From positions 372,001-436,000 of the forward strand of contig NZ_CP006368.1 in NCBI RefSeq assembly GCF_001442755.1: a stretch of DNA of 64,000 nucleotides. The letters run 5' to 3'. Under the pieces are notes generated by a model. That model had not been told where the DNA came from. It did no database searches and worked only from the letters and a program-made list of their open reading frames with translations. How positions within the stretch are numbered: the stretch's first letter is position 1; each line of letters opens with the position of its first letter. Shown here piece after piece: positions 26,197 through 35,937 of this stretch. The translations under genes and the position numbers were made by a program. The stretch comes from Aureimonas sp. AU20 (GTDB lineage Bacteria > Pseudomonadota > Alphaproteobacteria > Rhizobiales > Rhizobiaceae).

Positions 26197-27403
26197 GCCC
26201 GTCTGCGAGCCTCGCGCCTCGCTCCGTCCCCGCGCGCGCCTGCATGAGGGTCTGGAGTCCGTGCGCGATCTCTGGCTCGCATTCGAGACGCAAGGCGCCT
26301 GCAACGCCCATCAGCGCTATGGCTGGATGGCACTCGTCGTTGAGCGCCTGCTCTCGTTGGAGCGCGCCGAGGTCCTTGTCGTGGAACTCGATGACGAGGC
26401 GACCGGCGAGCCGATCCTGCTTCTGCCGCTGGCGCGCCGCCGCAAGGCGGGGCTGGTCGAGATCGTTCCCTTGAGCGCGGGGGTCTGCGACTACACCGCG
26501 CCCATCCTCGCCCGGCCCGTGGTGTATACGCCGGAGGAGGCGTTCCGCATCTGGCAGGCGATCCGCGCCGTGCTGCCGCGCGCCGACCGGATTCGCCTAG
26601 ATTCCATCCCGCATGAAATCCGGCCCGGACTACCGAACCCGCTGGCTCTCCTCGATTTCGTGGAGCCGTCGGCGCTTTCGGTGTCCGGCGTCGCTCTTGC
26701 GGGGCCGGAGGAGACGCTTCTGGAGCGCACCTTCCGGCCGTCCTTCGTCAAGCAGATCCGCAAAACGGGCCGGCGGCTGGAGCGGATGGGCGAGGTCGCC
26801 TTCATGGAAGCCAAGACCACGGCCGAGGTGGAGGAGATGATGGAGGCGCTCCTACGCCTTCGTCTCGACCGGTTCCGCAAGCTCGGCCGCTTCGACATCC
26901 TGGCCAGCCTGCCCTATTCCGACTTCTATCTCGAAGCGGCGCGGCAGGGCTTGGCGGGGGGCGCGGCGCGGGTTCTCGGCCTCAAGCTCGACGGCGATTG
27001 GCTGTCTCTTCTTCTCGTGCTGCGCGATCGCACGGTCGCTCACGGCATCCTGATCGCCATCGACGAGGAGCGCGCGAACAACACCGCGCCCGGCCTGTTC
27101 GCGATCACGCAGGCTGTCCTCCACGCCTGCCGCGAGGGCGTGACCTATTTCGACTTCTCCGTTGGCGCCCAGGGTTACAAGCAGAGCATGGGCACGGAAG
27201 GCCGTCCGCTTTATCGGCTGGAAGAGACCCACTCGCTTCGCGGCCGTGCAATGGCCCTGGCCGATCGAGGCCTCGAGGAGCTTCGAGCGCGGCTGAAGCG
27301 GCAGGATGCGCTCTATGCCCGCCTGCGTGCGGCACGCGGCAAGCTTCGCCGTTTGGCCCATCGCCTGAAGCGCGGCGTTGGAAGCAGTGGCGACGAAGCA
27401 TAG
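26189..27403 (+). CDS. CelD/BcsL-like GNAT acyltransferase
   Basis: A 404-residue protein with the two-GNAT-domain layout of the CelD/BcsL (FemAB-like) family often found in exopolysaccharide and cellulose loci. Recognisable segments are FRPSFVKQIRKTGRRLERMG, RLRLDRFRKLGRFD, and near the end FDFSVGAQGYKQSMGTEG, where the FDFxxGxxxYK motif is the family hallmark. It likely acylates a sugar of the repeat unit. The C-terminal 50 residues are strongly basic. It is the last gene of the plus-strand arm. Confidence 0.87.
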   Translation: MDKPVCEPRASLRPRARLHEGLESVRDLWLAFETQGACNAHQRYGWMALVVERLLSLERAEVLVVELDDEATGEPILLLPLARRRKAGLVEIVPLSAGVCDYTAPILARPVVYTPEEAFRIWQAIRAVLPRADRIRLDSIPHEIRPGLPNPLALLDFVEPSALSVSGVALAGPEETLLERTFRPSFVKQIRKTGRRLERMGEVAFMEAKTTAEVEEMMEALLRLRLDRFRKLGRFDILASLPYSDFYLEAARQGLAGGAARVLGLKLDGDWLSLLLVLRDRTVAHGILIAIDEERANNTAPGLFAITQAVLHACREGVTYFDFSVGAQGYKQSMGTEGRPLYRLEETHSLRGRAMALADRGLEELRARLKRQDALYARLRAARGKLRRLAHRLKRGVGSSGDEA

Positions 27404-27535
27404 CTCCGAGGTGAAGCGAGCGATGCGCCGCTCTCGCCCCTTTCGACGACAATCCGAAAGCATCGCTGGGGCCAAATCGGTCGCGGGCGACCGGATCGCA
27501 CGCCTGATTGACCCGCGCCGGCATTCTTGGCAGGG

Positions 27536-28393
27536 ATGACCTCCCTTCGACAGACCATGAGCCCGTGCATGAGCGACGTGTCCTCGATCCATCCCCTATC
27601 CCGCGAACGACACAAGGGGATCGGCTGGCGGCGGTTCGGGGATTATCGCTTCGCCGCCGGCGTCAGCTTCGCGCCCCTGGCCGACGCCGAACTCGCCAAG
27701 GCCGTGCTCCATCTGCCGCTCGGCTTCGTGCATCAGGACGGGCGCTGGCAGTTCGTGGCGCTGCTCGGCCTTCTGCCGGGGCGCAATCTCTTCGTGGCGC
27801 CGGACGGGCGCTGGCTGGCGGGCTACGTTCCCGCGCATCTGCGCTCGTATCCGTTCCGCATAGGCCGGGCCGAGGGCAGCGCGGACGCCGTGTTCTGCGT
27901 GGACGAAAGCAGCGGGCTGCTGGTGCAGGGCGGCGGCGAGGCGCTATTCGATCCATCGGGCGAGCTCAGCCAAGCTGCCGGCGGCGTCTGGTCCTTCATG
28001 CTGGAGGTCGCCAAGGGCGAGGCCCGCCTGTCGGCCGCCTGCGATCGGCTGGCGGAAGCCGGGCTCATCGAGGCCTGGCCCCTGTCGGTGCGGGACGGCG
28101 AGGCGACGAAACAGGTCGACGGCCTGTTCCGCATCAACGAGGCGCGGCTGAACGAGTTGGACGACGCGGCTTTCACAGCCGTGCGCCGCACCGGCGCCCT
28201 CCCCGTCGCCTATGCGCAGATGTTCTCCATGGGCCATTTCGAGAAGCTCGGCGAACTTACCGAGGCCCATGCGCAGGTCGCCGCTTCGGCCGAAGCCGCC
28301 CATGCCGCGCGGCGCGCGAGCGAATCCCGCGAAGGCCCGAATTTCACCCTCGGCAACAATCTCGACATCGATTGGTCCAAGGTCACGCTCTGA
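27536..28393 (+). CDS. SapC family protein
   Basis: A 285-residue protein. The SapC domain core is clear: HLPLGFVHQDGRWQFVALLG, then LPGRNLFVAPDGRWLAGYVP and HLRSYPFRIG (about residues 60-112). The family is named after sapC of the Campylobacter fetus S-layer locus; no biochemical role is established. There is no signal peptide or membrane helix. Start is uncertain among ATGs at 27536, 27557 and 27569; CAGGG precedes the first. It stands alone between the polysaccharide arm and the ScfR-like gene, and is the first of three SapC-like genes in this window. Confidence 0.85.
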   Translation: MTSLRQTMSPCMSDVSSIHPLSRERHKGIGWRRFGDYRFAAGVSFAPLADAELAKAVLHLPLGFVHQDGRWQFVALLGLLPGRNLFVAPDGRWLAGYVPAHLRSYPFRIGRAEGSADAVFCVDESSGLLVQGGGEALFDPSGELSQAAGGVWSFMLEVAKGEARLSAACDRLAEAGLIEAWPLSVRDGEATKQVDGLFRINEARLNELDDAAFTAVRRTGALPVAYAQMFSMGHFEKLGELTEAHAQVAASAEAAHAARRASESREGPNFTLGNNLDIDWSKVTL

Positions 28394-28400
28394 ACTCAGC

Positions 28401-29831
28401 CTACTGAAAGTCGAAGGCGGAGACGCCGCGCGCCATCTCGTCCAGCCCTAGCGGGCGGGTCAGCGGCGGCTCGGCCCGCGCGATGCAGGCGACGCGCTCG
28501 CAGGAGCGGCAGGCGGGGCCGATCGGAACGCCCGCCGTCTCGCCACCGGCGGCCGACGCTGGCAGGCGGTCGGCATAGACAATCTCGCTGCGCCGCTCGA
28601 ACTCGCAGCCGAGCAGGAGCGCTGTGCGCCTCGGCCGTTCGTCGAAACCGGCGGCCAGCCCCTCCAATGTCCTTGCCAGGGTGAGAAAGCGCGCGCCGTC
28701 GGGCATCTCGACCGCTTCGAACAGGATTTCTCCCGGCCGCGCGAAGGCGGCATAGGAGACGAGCTTGGGACAGGCCCCGCCGAAGCGCAGAAGCGGAAAG
28801 CCCGCCGCGCCTAAGCGGCGCAGCCGGTGGCCGGCATGGTCGATCTCCAGGAGAAAGAAGGGCACCCCCGCCTCGCCCGGCCGCGCCAGCGTCGTCAGGC
28901 GCTCGGCCGCCTGCCCGAAGGACACGCGAAAGCGCGCGGCGAGCACGGCGATGTCGTAGCGCGCGCTCGCCGCCGCGCGCGCGAAGGCGCTGTAGGGCAT
29001 GGCGAGCGCATGGGCGGCGTAGCGGCCGATCTCGAACCGCGCGAGCCGCCGCGCCTCGTCGCTGGATAGGGCAAGATCGGCGATCTCCGCTGTGATGGCC
29101 TTGTCCATGCGCAGCAGCGCCGCCTCCAGCGCCACTTCGTGCAACTGGTCGAAGGGCGACAGTCGCTCCGACAGGAAGAGCCGCTGCGAATGGCGGTCGT
29201 AGCGCCGGCGCCAGACCGGCATGGCGGAGGCCGGTAGAACGCGCACGGCGATCCCATGCTCGGCGCGCAGCCAGGTCTTCAACGCGGCGAGAAGATCCTC
29301 CGATGGCCCCAGCGCGCGCGCGAACTCCTCCGCCTCCGCCTCGATCGCCGCGAAGTGATGGGGCCGGCGCTCCAGCGTCTCGCGCATTTCGTCGGCCGGC
29401 AGACGCGCGCCGGCCAGAAGCGAGGCCCGCCCCTCACGCGCCAGCAGTTCGCCGAGATCGGACAGGCGCTCGGCTTGTTCGCGATAGGCCTGGTGCAGCT
29501 TGAGGATGGCCCGCGCGGCATTGGGCGCGGACGCCGCCAGATCGGCGATCTCGCCTTCGCCCGCCAACTCGCCCGAGATCAGCGGATCGGCGAAGGCCTG
29601 GCGCAGGGCCGGCAGGAGGCCGCCTTCCTCTCCGAACTCCTCGGCCTCGATCCGGTAGACCGAAGAGAGCTTCAGGAGAAGCTGCACGGTGAGCGGGCGC
29701 TGGTTGCGCTCGATCAGATTGAGATAGGAGGGCGAGATGCCGAGCTCGCTCGCCATGGCCGTCTGGCTCAGGGCCTTGGACAGGCGAAGGCGGCGGATGC
29801 GTGGCCCCGCGAAGATCTTCTGCTCGGCCAT
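28401..29831 (-). CDS. ScfR/RamB-like short-chain fatty acyl regulator (XRE + IrrE-like)
   Basis: A 476-residue regulator. The N-terminal XRE helix-turn-helix is at residues 9-65 (LSQTAMASELGISPSYLNLI). A middle ImmA/IrrE-like domain follows, in which the HEXXH zinc motif is degenerate (LHEVALEAAL). The C-terminal DUF2083-type domain ends with a Cys pattern, CRSCERVACIA. Known relatives (RamB, MccR/ScfR types) sense short-chain acyl-CoAs and control glyoxylate or methylcitrate cycle genes. It is divergent from aceA, so it most likely regulates isocitrate lyase and itself. Confidence 0.9.
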   Translation of the reverse strand: MAEQKIFAGPRIRRLRLSKALSQTAMASELGISPSYLNLIERNQRPLTVQLLLKLSSVYRIEAEEFGEEGGLLPALRQAFADPLISGELAGEGEIADLAASAPNAARAILKLHQAYREQAERLSDLGELLAREGRASLLAGARLPADEMRETLERRPHHFAAIEAEAEEFARALGPSEDLLAALKTWLRAEHGIAVRVLPASAMPVWRRRYDRHSQRLFLSERLSPFDQLHEVALEAALLRMDKAITAEIADLALSSDEARRLARFEIGRYAAHALAMPYSAFARAAASARYDIAVLAARFRVSFGQAAERLTTLARPGEAGVPFFLLEIDHAGHRLRRLGAAGFPLLRFGGACPKLVSYAAFARPGEILFEAVEMPDGARFLTLARTLEGLAAGFDERPRRTALLLGCEFERRSEIVYADRLPASAAGGETAGVPIGPACRSCERVACIARAEPPLTRPLGLDEMARGVSAFDFQ

Positions 29832-29842
29832 CCGTCACAATC

Positions 29843-29875
29843 CTTGACCAATCCACCGAGAGAAAGTTGGTCAAG
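29843..29875. promoter_or_regulatory. Inverted repeat between the ScfR-like gene and aceA, with TTTGACA repeats
   Basis: CTTGACCAA (29843-29851) and TTGGTCAAG (29867-29875) are perfect 9-bp inverted arms 15 bp apart, starting 12 bp upstream of the regulator's start codon. TTTGACA then recurs at 29878-29884, 29886-29892 and 29973-29979. The palindrome is a likely operator of the divergent ScfR-like protein, and some TTGACA copies may be -35 boxes for aceA. This is inference from position and symmetry. Confidence 0.6.
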
Positions 29876-30038
29876 ATTTTGACAGTTTGACAAGGCAGGC
29901 TGGTCACAGCTGGTACAGGTTTGCCCGATTATTCCCTGCTAAAGGTCGGTTTCGTTCGACCCGCAGCGCGATTTTGACAAAACTCAACCCATCGGCGCCT
30001 GACGAAGGTCAGTTGCCAGAAGCGATCGGGAGAGTGTC

Positions 30039-31331
<1,293 letters not shown>

Positions 31332-31367
31332 TACAGCCCTCTCGATTTCCAAGAACGGAGCGACATC

Positions 31368-31655
31368 ATGTTCATTCTGCACGGCACCGACGATCGCACG
31401 CCGGCCATCGCTGTCGAGACCAGCCGCCCGCGCACCCGCGTCCGCGAGCGGGCCGAGGAACAGGCCACCGCGCTGACCGAGGCGCAGCAAGCCTCGATCC
31501 GCACGCTCGCCAACGAGTTGCATCGCCTCAACCACGCCGTCATGGAGGCGGTCGAGGCCGGCGTCAGCGTCGAGTTCGTCCGCGCCTCGCGCCACCACGG
31601 CGGGGACGGAACGTTCGGCGACCTGATGACCCCGCGCATCACCAGCGCCGGTTGA
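31368..31655 (+). CDS. Small protein downstream of aceA (95 aa), unknown function
   Basis: Soluble protein starting MFILHGTDDRTPAIAVE, then an Arg/Glu-rich helical stretch (RVRERAEEQATALTEAQQAS) and NELHRLNHAVMEAVEAGVSV. It begins 36 bp after aceA and is followed by a strong hairpin, so it is very probably co-transcribed with aceA. I recognise no family. A regulatory or chaperone-like partner of the glyoxylate shunt is possible but unsupported. Confidence 0.75.
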   Translation: MFILHGTDDRTPAIAVETSRPRTRVRERAEEQATALTEAQQASIRTLANELHRLNHAVMEAVEAGVSVEFVRASRHHGGDGTFGDLMTPRITSAG

Positions 31656-31678
31656 CCCTCGCCTGGCCACATTATCGC

Positions 31679-31709
31679 AAGGGCCGCGCCTCGATGGGGC
31701 GCGGCCCTT
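31679..31709 (+). terminator. Strong hairpin ending the aceA transcript
   Basis: AAGGGCCGCGCC (31679-31690) and GGCGCGGCCCTT (31698-31709) form a perfect 12-bp GC-rich stem with a 7-nt loop, 23 bp after the small gene's stop. The U-tract is absent (GCCTCGTTG follows), common for GC-rich alphaproteobacterial terminators. Confidence 0.7.
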
Positions 31710-31888
31710 GCCTCGTTGCCCAAGCGGGCCGCCGGGAGAGCCTAGCGAGCGCGCTGCGCAGGCTCGATCCACACGCCGGGGGTGAAGGTTGAGCGCGCCG
31801 CTCTAGTTCTGGCCCGTCGGCCGCCATGTGTCGGCGCGTAAGGGGCGCGTTTCCGCATCGGGCGCGGCTCGTCAGTTCGGGAGGAATG

Positions 31889-33331
31889 ATGCTGAAAACC
31901 GAAGAACGGAGTGTCGGCTCTGCCGCCGACCTGTTCCCCACCCGCATCCACGGTCGGCCCGAAATCCGCGAACTGCCGCCCGCGCCCGCCGACACGAGGC
32001 GCCTGATCGGCCCCGGCATCGTCGCCGCCGGCGTCGGGCTCTCGTCGGGCGAGTTCATTCTCTATCCCTATATCGCAAGCCAGGTCGGCATGGCCTTCGT
32101 CTGGGCCGCCCTGCTCGGCGTCATGACGCAGTTCTTCCTGAACATGGAGATCGAGCGCTACACGTTGGCGACCGGCGAAACCGTGCTCACCGGCTTCAGC
32201 CGGTTCTGGCGCCATTGGGGTCTCGTCTTCGCCGTTCTCGCCTATTTCGCCAATCTCTGGCCGGGCTGGGCGACGAGCTCGGCGACGCTTCTGTCCTATA
32301 TCGTCGGCGGCGAGCCGCGCTGGATCGCCATCGCGCTTCTGGTCGTGATCGGGCTGATCCTGACGCTCGCGCCCGTGGTCTACGTGATGCTGGAGCGGCT
32401 GCAGATGGTGAAGATCGCCGCGGTCGGCGTCCTCATCCTCATCGCCGGCTTCTTCGTCATCACCGCCGAGGATTGGGCCGCGCTACCGCAGATCGTGACC
32501 ACCGCCACGATCCCGTCGAAGGAACTCGGCTTCGCGCTGCTTCTGGGTGCGCTTGCGTTTGCGGGCGCGGGCGGCGGCCAGAATCTCTGCCAGTCCAACT
32601 GGATTCGCGACAAGGGCTTCGGCATGGGCTCCTACGTGCCGCGCATCACCAGCCCCGTCACCGGGCAGCCGGAGGCGGCGCCCTCCACCGGCTTCGTCTT
32701 TGAGCCGACACCGGAGAACATGGCGCGGTGGAACCGCTGGTGGCGCTTCGCCAACTGGGAGCAGATGCTGACCTTCGTGCTGATCACCTTCATCACGATC
32801 ACCTTCACCTCGCTTCTCGCCTATTCCACGGTCTACGGGGAGCAGGGCCTCGCCAATTCGGTGGCTTTCGTGCAGCGCGAGGGGCAGGTTCTGGCCGAGC
32901 GCGTCGGCGGCTGGTTCGGCGCCCTGTTCTGGTTCATCGGCGCCTTCTCGCTGTTCGGCGCGGCAACCGGCATCGTCGACTATACCAGCCGTCTGGCGGC
33001 CGACGTCCTGCGCACCTCCTACCTCAAGAACGCCAATGAGAGCCGACTTTATTTCTGGCTGGTCTGGGGCCTCGTCCTGGTCGGCATCGTGGTGCTCTTG
33101 GGCGGCCTGACGCAGCCTTTGGTGCTCCTCGTCATCTCGGCCTGCGTCGGCGGACTGATGATGTTCCTCTACGCCTTCCTCCTGATTGTCCTGAACCGCA
33201 AGGTGCTGGTGCCCGAGATCCGGCCTGGCGCCTTCCGCGTCTCAATGCTCGTCTGGGCCTTCCTCCTGTTCGGCGGCCTGTCGATCCTGACGATCCTTCA
33301 GCAGCTGCCCAAGCTCTGGGGCGCGAGCTGA
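31889..33331 (+). CDS. Nramp-like transporter lacking canonical metal-site motifs
   Basis: A 480-residue membrane protein with about eleven predicted helices and the overall layout of the Nramp/APC superfamily. The first helix reads GPGIVAAGVGLSSGEFILYP, so the DPGN metal ligands of true Nramp proteins are replaced. The helix-6 region reads ALAFAGAGGGQNLCQSNW, without the MPH motif. It is therefore probably a distant Nramp-related transporter with a different substrate. Two ATGs (31886, 31889) follow GGGAGG; 31889 gives the better spacing. It is a single gene, convergent with DUF1203 across a hairpin. Confidence 0.8.
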   Translation: MLKTEERSVGSAADLFPTRIHGRPEIRELPPAPADTRRLIGPGIVAAGVGLSSGEFILYPYIASQVGMAFVWAALLGVMTQFFLNMEIERYTLATGETVLTGFSRFWRHWGLVFAVLAYFANLWPGWATSSATLLSYIVGGEPRWIAIALLVVIGLILTLAPVVYVMLERLQMVKIAAVGVLILIAGFFVITAEDWAALPQIVTTATIPSKELGFALLLGALAFAGAGGGQNLCQSNWIRDKGFGMGSYVPRITSPVTGQPEAAPSTGFVFEPTPENMARWNRWWRFANWEQMLTFVLITFITITFTSLLAYSTVYGEQGLANSVAFVQREGQVLAERVGGWFGALFWFIGAFSLFGAATGIVDYTSRLAADVLRTSYLKNANESRLYFWLVWGLVLVGIVVLLGGLTQPLVLLVISACVGGLMMFLYAFLLIVLNRKVLVPEIRPGAFRVSMLVWAFLLFGGLSILTILQQLPKLWGAS

Positions 33332-33339
33332 CGAGACCT

Positions 33340-33366
33340 GCCGGCCCGCCTCCGTGGCGGGCCGGC
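33340..33366. terminator. Bidirectional hairpin between convergent genes
   Basis: GCCGGCCCGCC (33340-33350) and GGCGGGCCGGC (33356-33366) make an 11-bp perfect stem with a 5-nt loop, located 8 bp past the transporter stop and 17 bp before the DUF1203 stop on the other strand. It can serve both transcripts. Confidence 0.7.
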
Positions 33367-33383
33367 CCCCTCGCCGGGCGCTG

Positions 33384-33851
33384 TCAGGCGCGGTCGATCC
33401 GGCCGGAGAAGCAGCCCTGCTTGGCGTTGTGGACATGGATGGTGGCGATGGACGGATTGGCGAAGAGACGCGAGATGACGGTCTCGATCCCCGCGCCATC
33501 CACCACATCGGCATCCAGCAGAAGGCCCCCCTCGTCGAAGCCTCGAAGCGAAAGGAGCCGCCGGCGCATCACCTCCGGCACCTCGCCGATCGCGTCGTAA
33601 CGCTCGCTCGCGCCTTCCCAGATGAAGATCGCGTGGCTCGCGCGATAGGGCGTCGCCTCGGGCATCGAGACATGGTTCACCAAGAGGACGGTTTCCCCCT
33701 TCGGAACCTCGCGAAGCGTGATCCGATCGGGATAGCCGGGATGATCGTCCACGACCATCCGGAGGACGTTTTGAGTCCTCAGTTCCGTCTCGCTCAGCCC
33801 GAAGAGAGGGCGAAACGGTTCGGGCGAAAGTCCGGTGATGCGAAAGCTCAT
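33384..33851 (-). CDS. DUF1203 domain-containing protein
   Basis: A 155-residue soluble protein recognised as DUF1203 from MSFRITGLSPEPFRPLFGLS, the GYPDRITLREVPKGETVLLV segment, YRASHAIFIWEGA, and the C-terminal IATIHVHNAKQGCFSGRI. Function is unknown for the family. The start is ATG 33851 with AAGGGA upstream; the long upstream open frame is spurious. Single gene. Confidence 0.85.
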   Translation of the reverse strand: MSFRITGLSPEPFRPLFGLSETELRTQNVLRMVVDDHPGYPDRITLREVPKGETVLLVNHVSMPEATPYRASHAIFIWEGASERYDAIGEVPEVMRRRLLSLRGFDEGGLLLDADVVDGAGIETVISRLFANPSIATIHVHNAKQGCFSGRIDRA

Positions 33852-34115
33852 GTCGGCGATTCCCTTCTGTCTTCGACGCCGATCTGGCCGAGTCCGGGGT
33901 CCTCCAGCCACCCGTTTTCCCGCAGGACGCCCGTCGATATCGGGTGCGCGGCATGACGTTGCGCGTTCGGCGCCGTGCCGCGTTGCATGGCTTGGGGTCA
34001 CCCCTCGGCCGGACCCTTCGGAGACATCCAAGAATTTACAGGACGTGTCCCGTCCGTTAGGTGCGGGGCCGAGAATGCCGGTCGCAGCCTACCCGGTCAA
34101 AACAAGGACACCGAT

Positions 34116-34814
34116 ATGAAGACCCTCGTCGTCTGCTCAGGCGGACTCGATTCCGTTTCGCTTGCGCAAAAATATGCCGGCGAAGGCGATCTCGCCGCGC
34201 TTGTCACCTTCGACTACGGTCAAAGGCACAAGCGCGAGATCGACTTCGCGCGCGAGGCCGCGACGCGCCTCGCCGTGCCTTTTCACCTCCTCGACATCGG
34301 CCCGATCGGCGCCGTGCTTAGCGGCTCCGCGCTCACCAGCGACGTCGCCGTGCCGGACGGCCACTATGCCGAGGAAACGATGAAGGCGACCGTCGTTCCC
34401 AACCGCAACGCCATCCTCCTCACCATCGCCTTCGGCTTGGCGGCCGCCCAGAATCTCGACGCCGTGGCCGTCGCGGTGCATGGGGGCGACCATTTCATCT
34501 ATCCCGACTGCCGCCCCGACTTCATCGACGCCTTCCGGCACATGCAGGCCAAGGCCCTCGAGGGCTACGCTTCGGTGGACCTGCTGGCGCCCTTCGTCCA
34601 CCGGACCAAGGCCGACATCGTGCGCGAGGGTGCGCGCTACGGAACGCCGTTCGAGCGCACATGGTCCTGCTACAAGGGCGGCGAGGTGCATTGCGGGCGC
34701 TGCGGCACCTGTGTCGAGCGCCGGGAGGCCTTCCACTTGGCGGGTGTCGAGGACCCGACCCGCTACGAGGACCCCGATTTCTGGCAAGCAGCTGTCGCAT
34801 CGAGGGCGGGCTGA
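34116..34814 (+). CDS. queC: 7-cyano-7-deazaguanine (preQ0) synthase
   Basis: A 232-residue ATP-dependent enzyme converting 7-carboxy-7-deazaguanine to preQ0 for queuosine tRNA modification. The PP-loop SGGLDS is at residues 8-13, with [11 protein letters not shown] next. Zinc is bound by the four-Cys pattern in [19 protein letters not shown] near the C-terminus. Its stop overlaps the queD start (TGATG). I looked upstream for a preQ1 riboswitch and saw none. The operon lacks queF and folE. Confidence 0.97.
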   Translation: MKTLVVCSGGLDSVSLAQKYAGEGDLAALVTFDYGQRHKREIDFAREAATRLAVPFHLLDIGPIGAVLSGSALTSDVAVPDGHYAEETMKATVVPNRNAILLTIAFGLAAAQNLDAVAVAVHGGDHFIYPDCRPDFIDAFRHMQAKALEGYASVDLLAPFVHRTKADIVREGARYGTPFERTWSCYKGGEVHCGRCGTCVERREAFHLAGVEDPTRYEDPDFWQAAVASRAG

Positions 34815-35170
34815 TGTACCGGATCACCAAGCGGTTCGACTTCTCGGCCTCGCATCAGCTGACCGGCCTGCCGGACGATCACCCCTGCGCCCGGCTGCAC
34901 GGGCACAATTACATCGTGGAGATCGAGCTGTCGGCCGAGGCGCTGAACGCGCATGGCTTCGTGCGCGACTATCGCGACCTGTCCGAACTCAAGCGCTATA
35001 TCGACGAGCGTTTCGACCATCGCCATCTCAATGCCGTGCTCGGCCACGACCATGTGACGGCGGAGACGCTGGCGCGGCATTTCTTCGAATGGTGCCGGGT
35101 GCGCTTTCCCGAGGTCTCGGCGGCGCGGGTGAGCGAGACGCCCAAGACCTGGGCGGAGTATCGCCCGTGA
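34814..35170 (+). CDS. queD: 6-carboxy-5,6,7,8-tetrahydropterin synthase
   Basis: A 118-residue zinc enzyme of the PTPS/QueD family, second step of preQ0 synthesis from GTP. Zinc histidines are His14 (SASHQL), His29 and His31 (LHGHNY); the catalytic Cys25 is in [17 protein letters not shown] and the late ETPKTWAEY are also conserved. It overlaps queC by one base and queE by four (GTGA), so the three proteins are coupled. Confidence 0.96.
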   Translation: MYRITKRFDFSASHQLTGLPDDHPCARLHGHNYIVEIELSAEALNAHGFVRDYRDLSELKRYIDERFDHRHLNAVLGHDHVTAETLARHFFEWCRVRFPEVSAARVSETPKTWAEYRP

Positions 35171-35895
35171 GCGGCGAGGCTCCCATCCGCATCAGCGAGA
35201 TCTTCGGCCCGACCATCCAGGGCGAAGGCGTGCTGATCGGCGAGCCGACCGTGTTCGTGCGCTCGGGCGGCTGTGATTATCGCTGCGTCTGGTGCGACAC
35301 GCTGCATGCCGTGGATGCCAGCTTTCGCGACGAATGGCGCCCGCTCTCTCCGGAGGCGATCTGGCAGGAGGTCGAGCGGCTGTCGGGCGGGCGGCCCCTC
35401 ACCGTCTCGCTGTCGGGCGGCAATCCCGCGATCCAGCCCTTCGGCCCCTTGATCGCGCGGGGCCGAGCGGCGGGCTACGGCTTCGCTTTGGAAACGCAGG
35501 GCTCGGTCGCGCGGGACTGGTTTGCCGAGCTGGAAACGCTGGTGCTCAGCCCCAAGCCCCCGTCGAGCGGCATGGCGACGGACTGGTCGGCGCTGGACGC
35601 CTGCCTCGCGGCAGCAGGCGCCAAGCCGCGCGTGGTGCTGAAATTCGTCGTCTTCGACGAGGCCGACTATGCCTTCGCGAAGGCGGCGGCGGCGCGCCAC
35701 CCCGCGCTTCCCGTCTTCCTTCAGCCGGGCAATCCCGTGGAGGCGGCGCGATCGGGCAGCGAAAGCGCCGATCTCCCCGCCATGATGGACCGCATGCGTT
35801 GGCTGGTGGAGCAGACACTCGCCGAAGGCTGGTTCGCGCCGCGCATCCTGCCGCAGCTTCATGCGCTGATCTGGGGGCACCGGAAGGGCGTCTGA
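35167..35895 (+). CDS. queE: 7-carboxy-7-deazaguanine synthase, radical SAM
   Basis: A 242-residue radical SAM enzyme performing the ring contraction to CDG. The 4Fe-4S cysteines are Cys36, Cys40 and Cys43 ([10 protein letters not shown]), the CxxxCxxC form. The N-terminal [12 protein letters not shown] and [12 protein letters not shown] are family signatures, and the [12 protein letters not shown] segment is conserved. It starts with GTG overlapping the queD stop. Last gene of queCDE; convergent with an MDR gene. Confidence 0.96.
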   Translation: MSGEAPIRISEIFGPTIQGEGVLIGEPTVFVRSGGCDYRCVWCDTLHAVDASFRDEWRPLSPEAIWQEVERLSGGRPLTVSLSGGNPAIQPFGPLIARGRAAGYGFALETQGSVARDWFAELETLVLSPKPPSSGMATDWSALDACLAAAGAKPRVVLKFVVFDEADYAFAKAAAARHPALPVFLQPGNPVEAARSGSESADLPAMMDRMRWLVEQTLAEGWFAPRILPQLHALIWGHRKGV

Positions 35896-35937
35896 CCCCT
35901 CCGATGCCCCCGCCAGACGTGGGGCTCAGGCTTCGTC

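Noticed and set aside
27477..27492. CGGTCGC-GG-GCGACCG palindrome before the SapC-family gene as a terminator
   Set aside because: The two-base loop cannot form as a hairpin loop, there is no U-tract, and such short GC palindromes occur by chance in this GC-rich DNA.
33960..34115. PreQ1 riboswitch upstream of queC
   Set aside because: I looked for the aptamer's A-rich pseudoknot tail and the conserved hairpin and saw no match to the classes I know.
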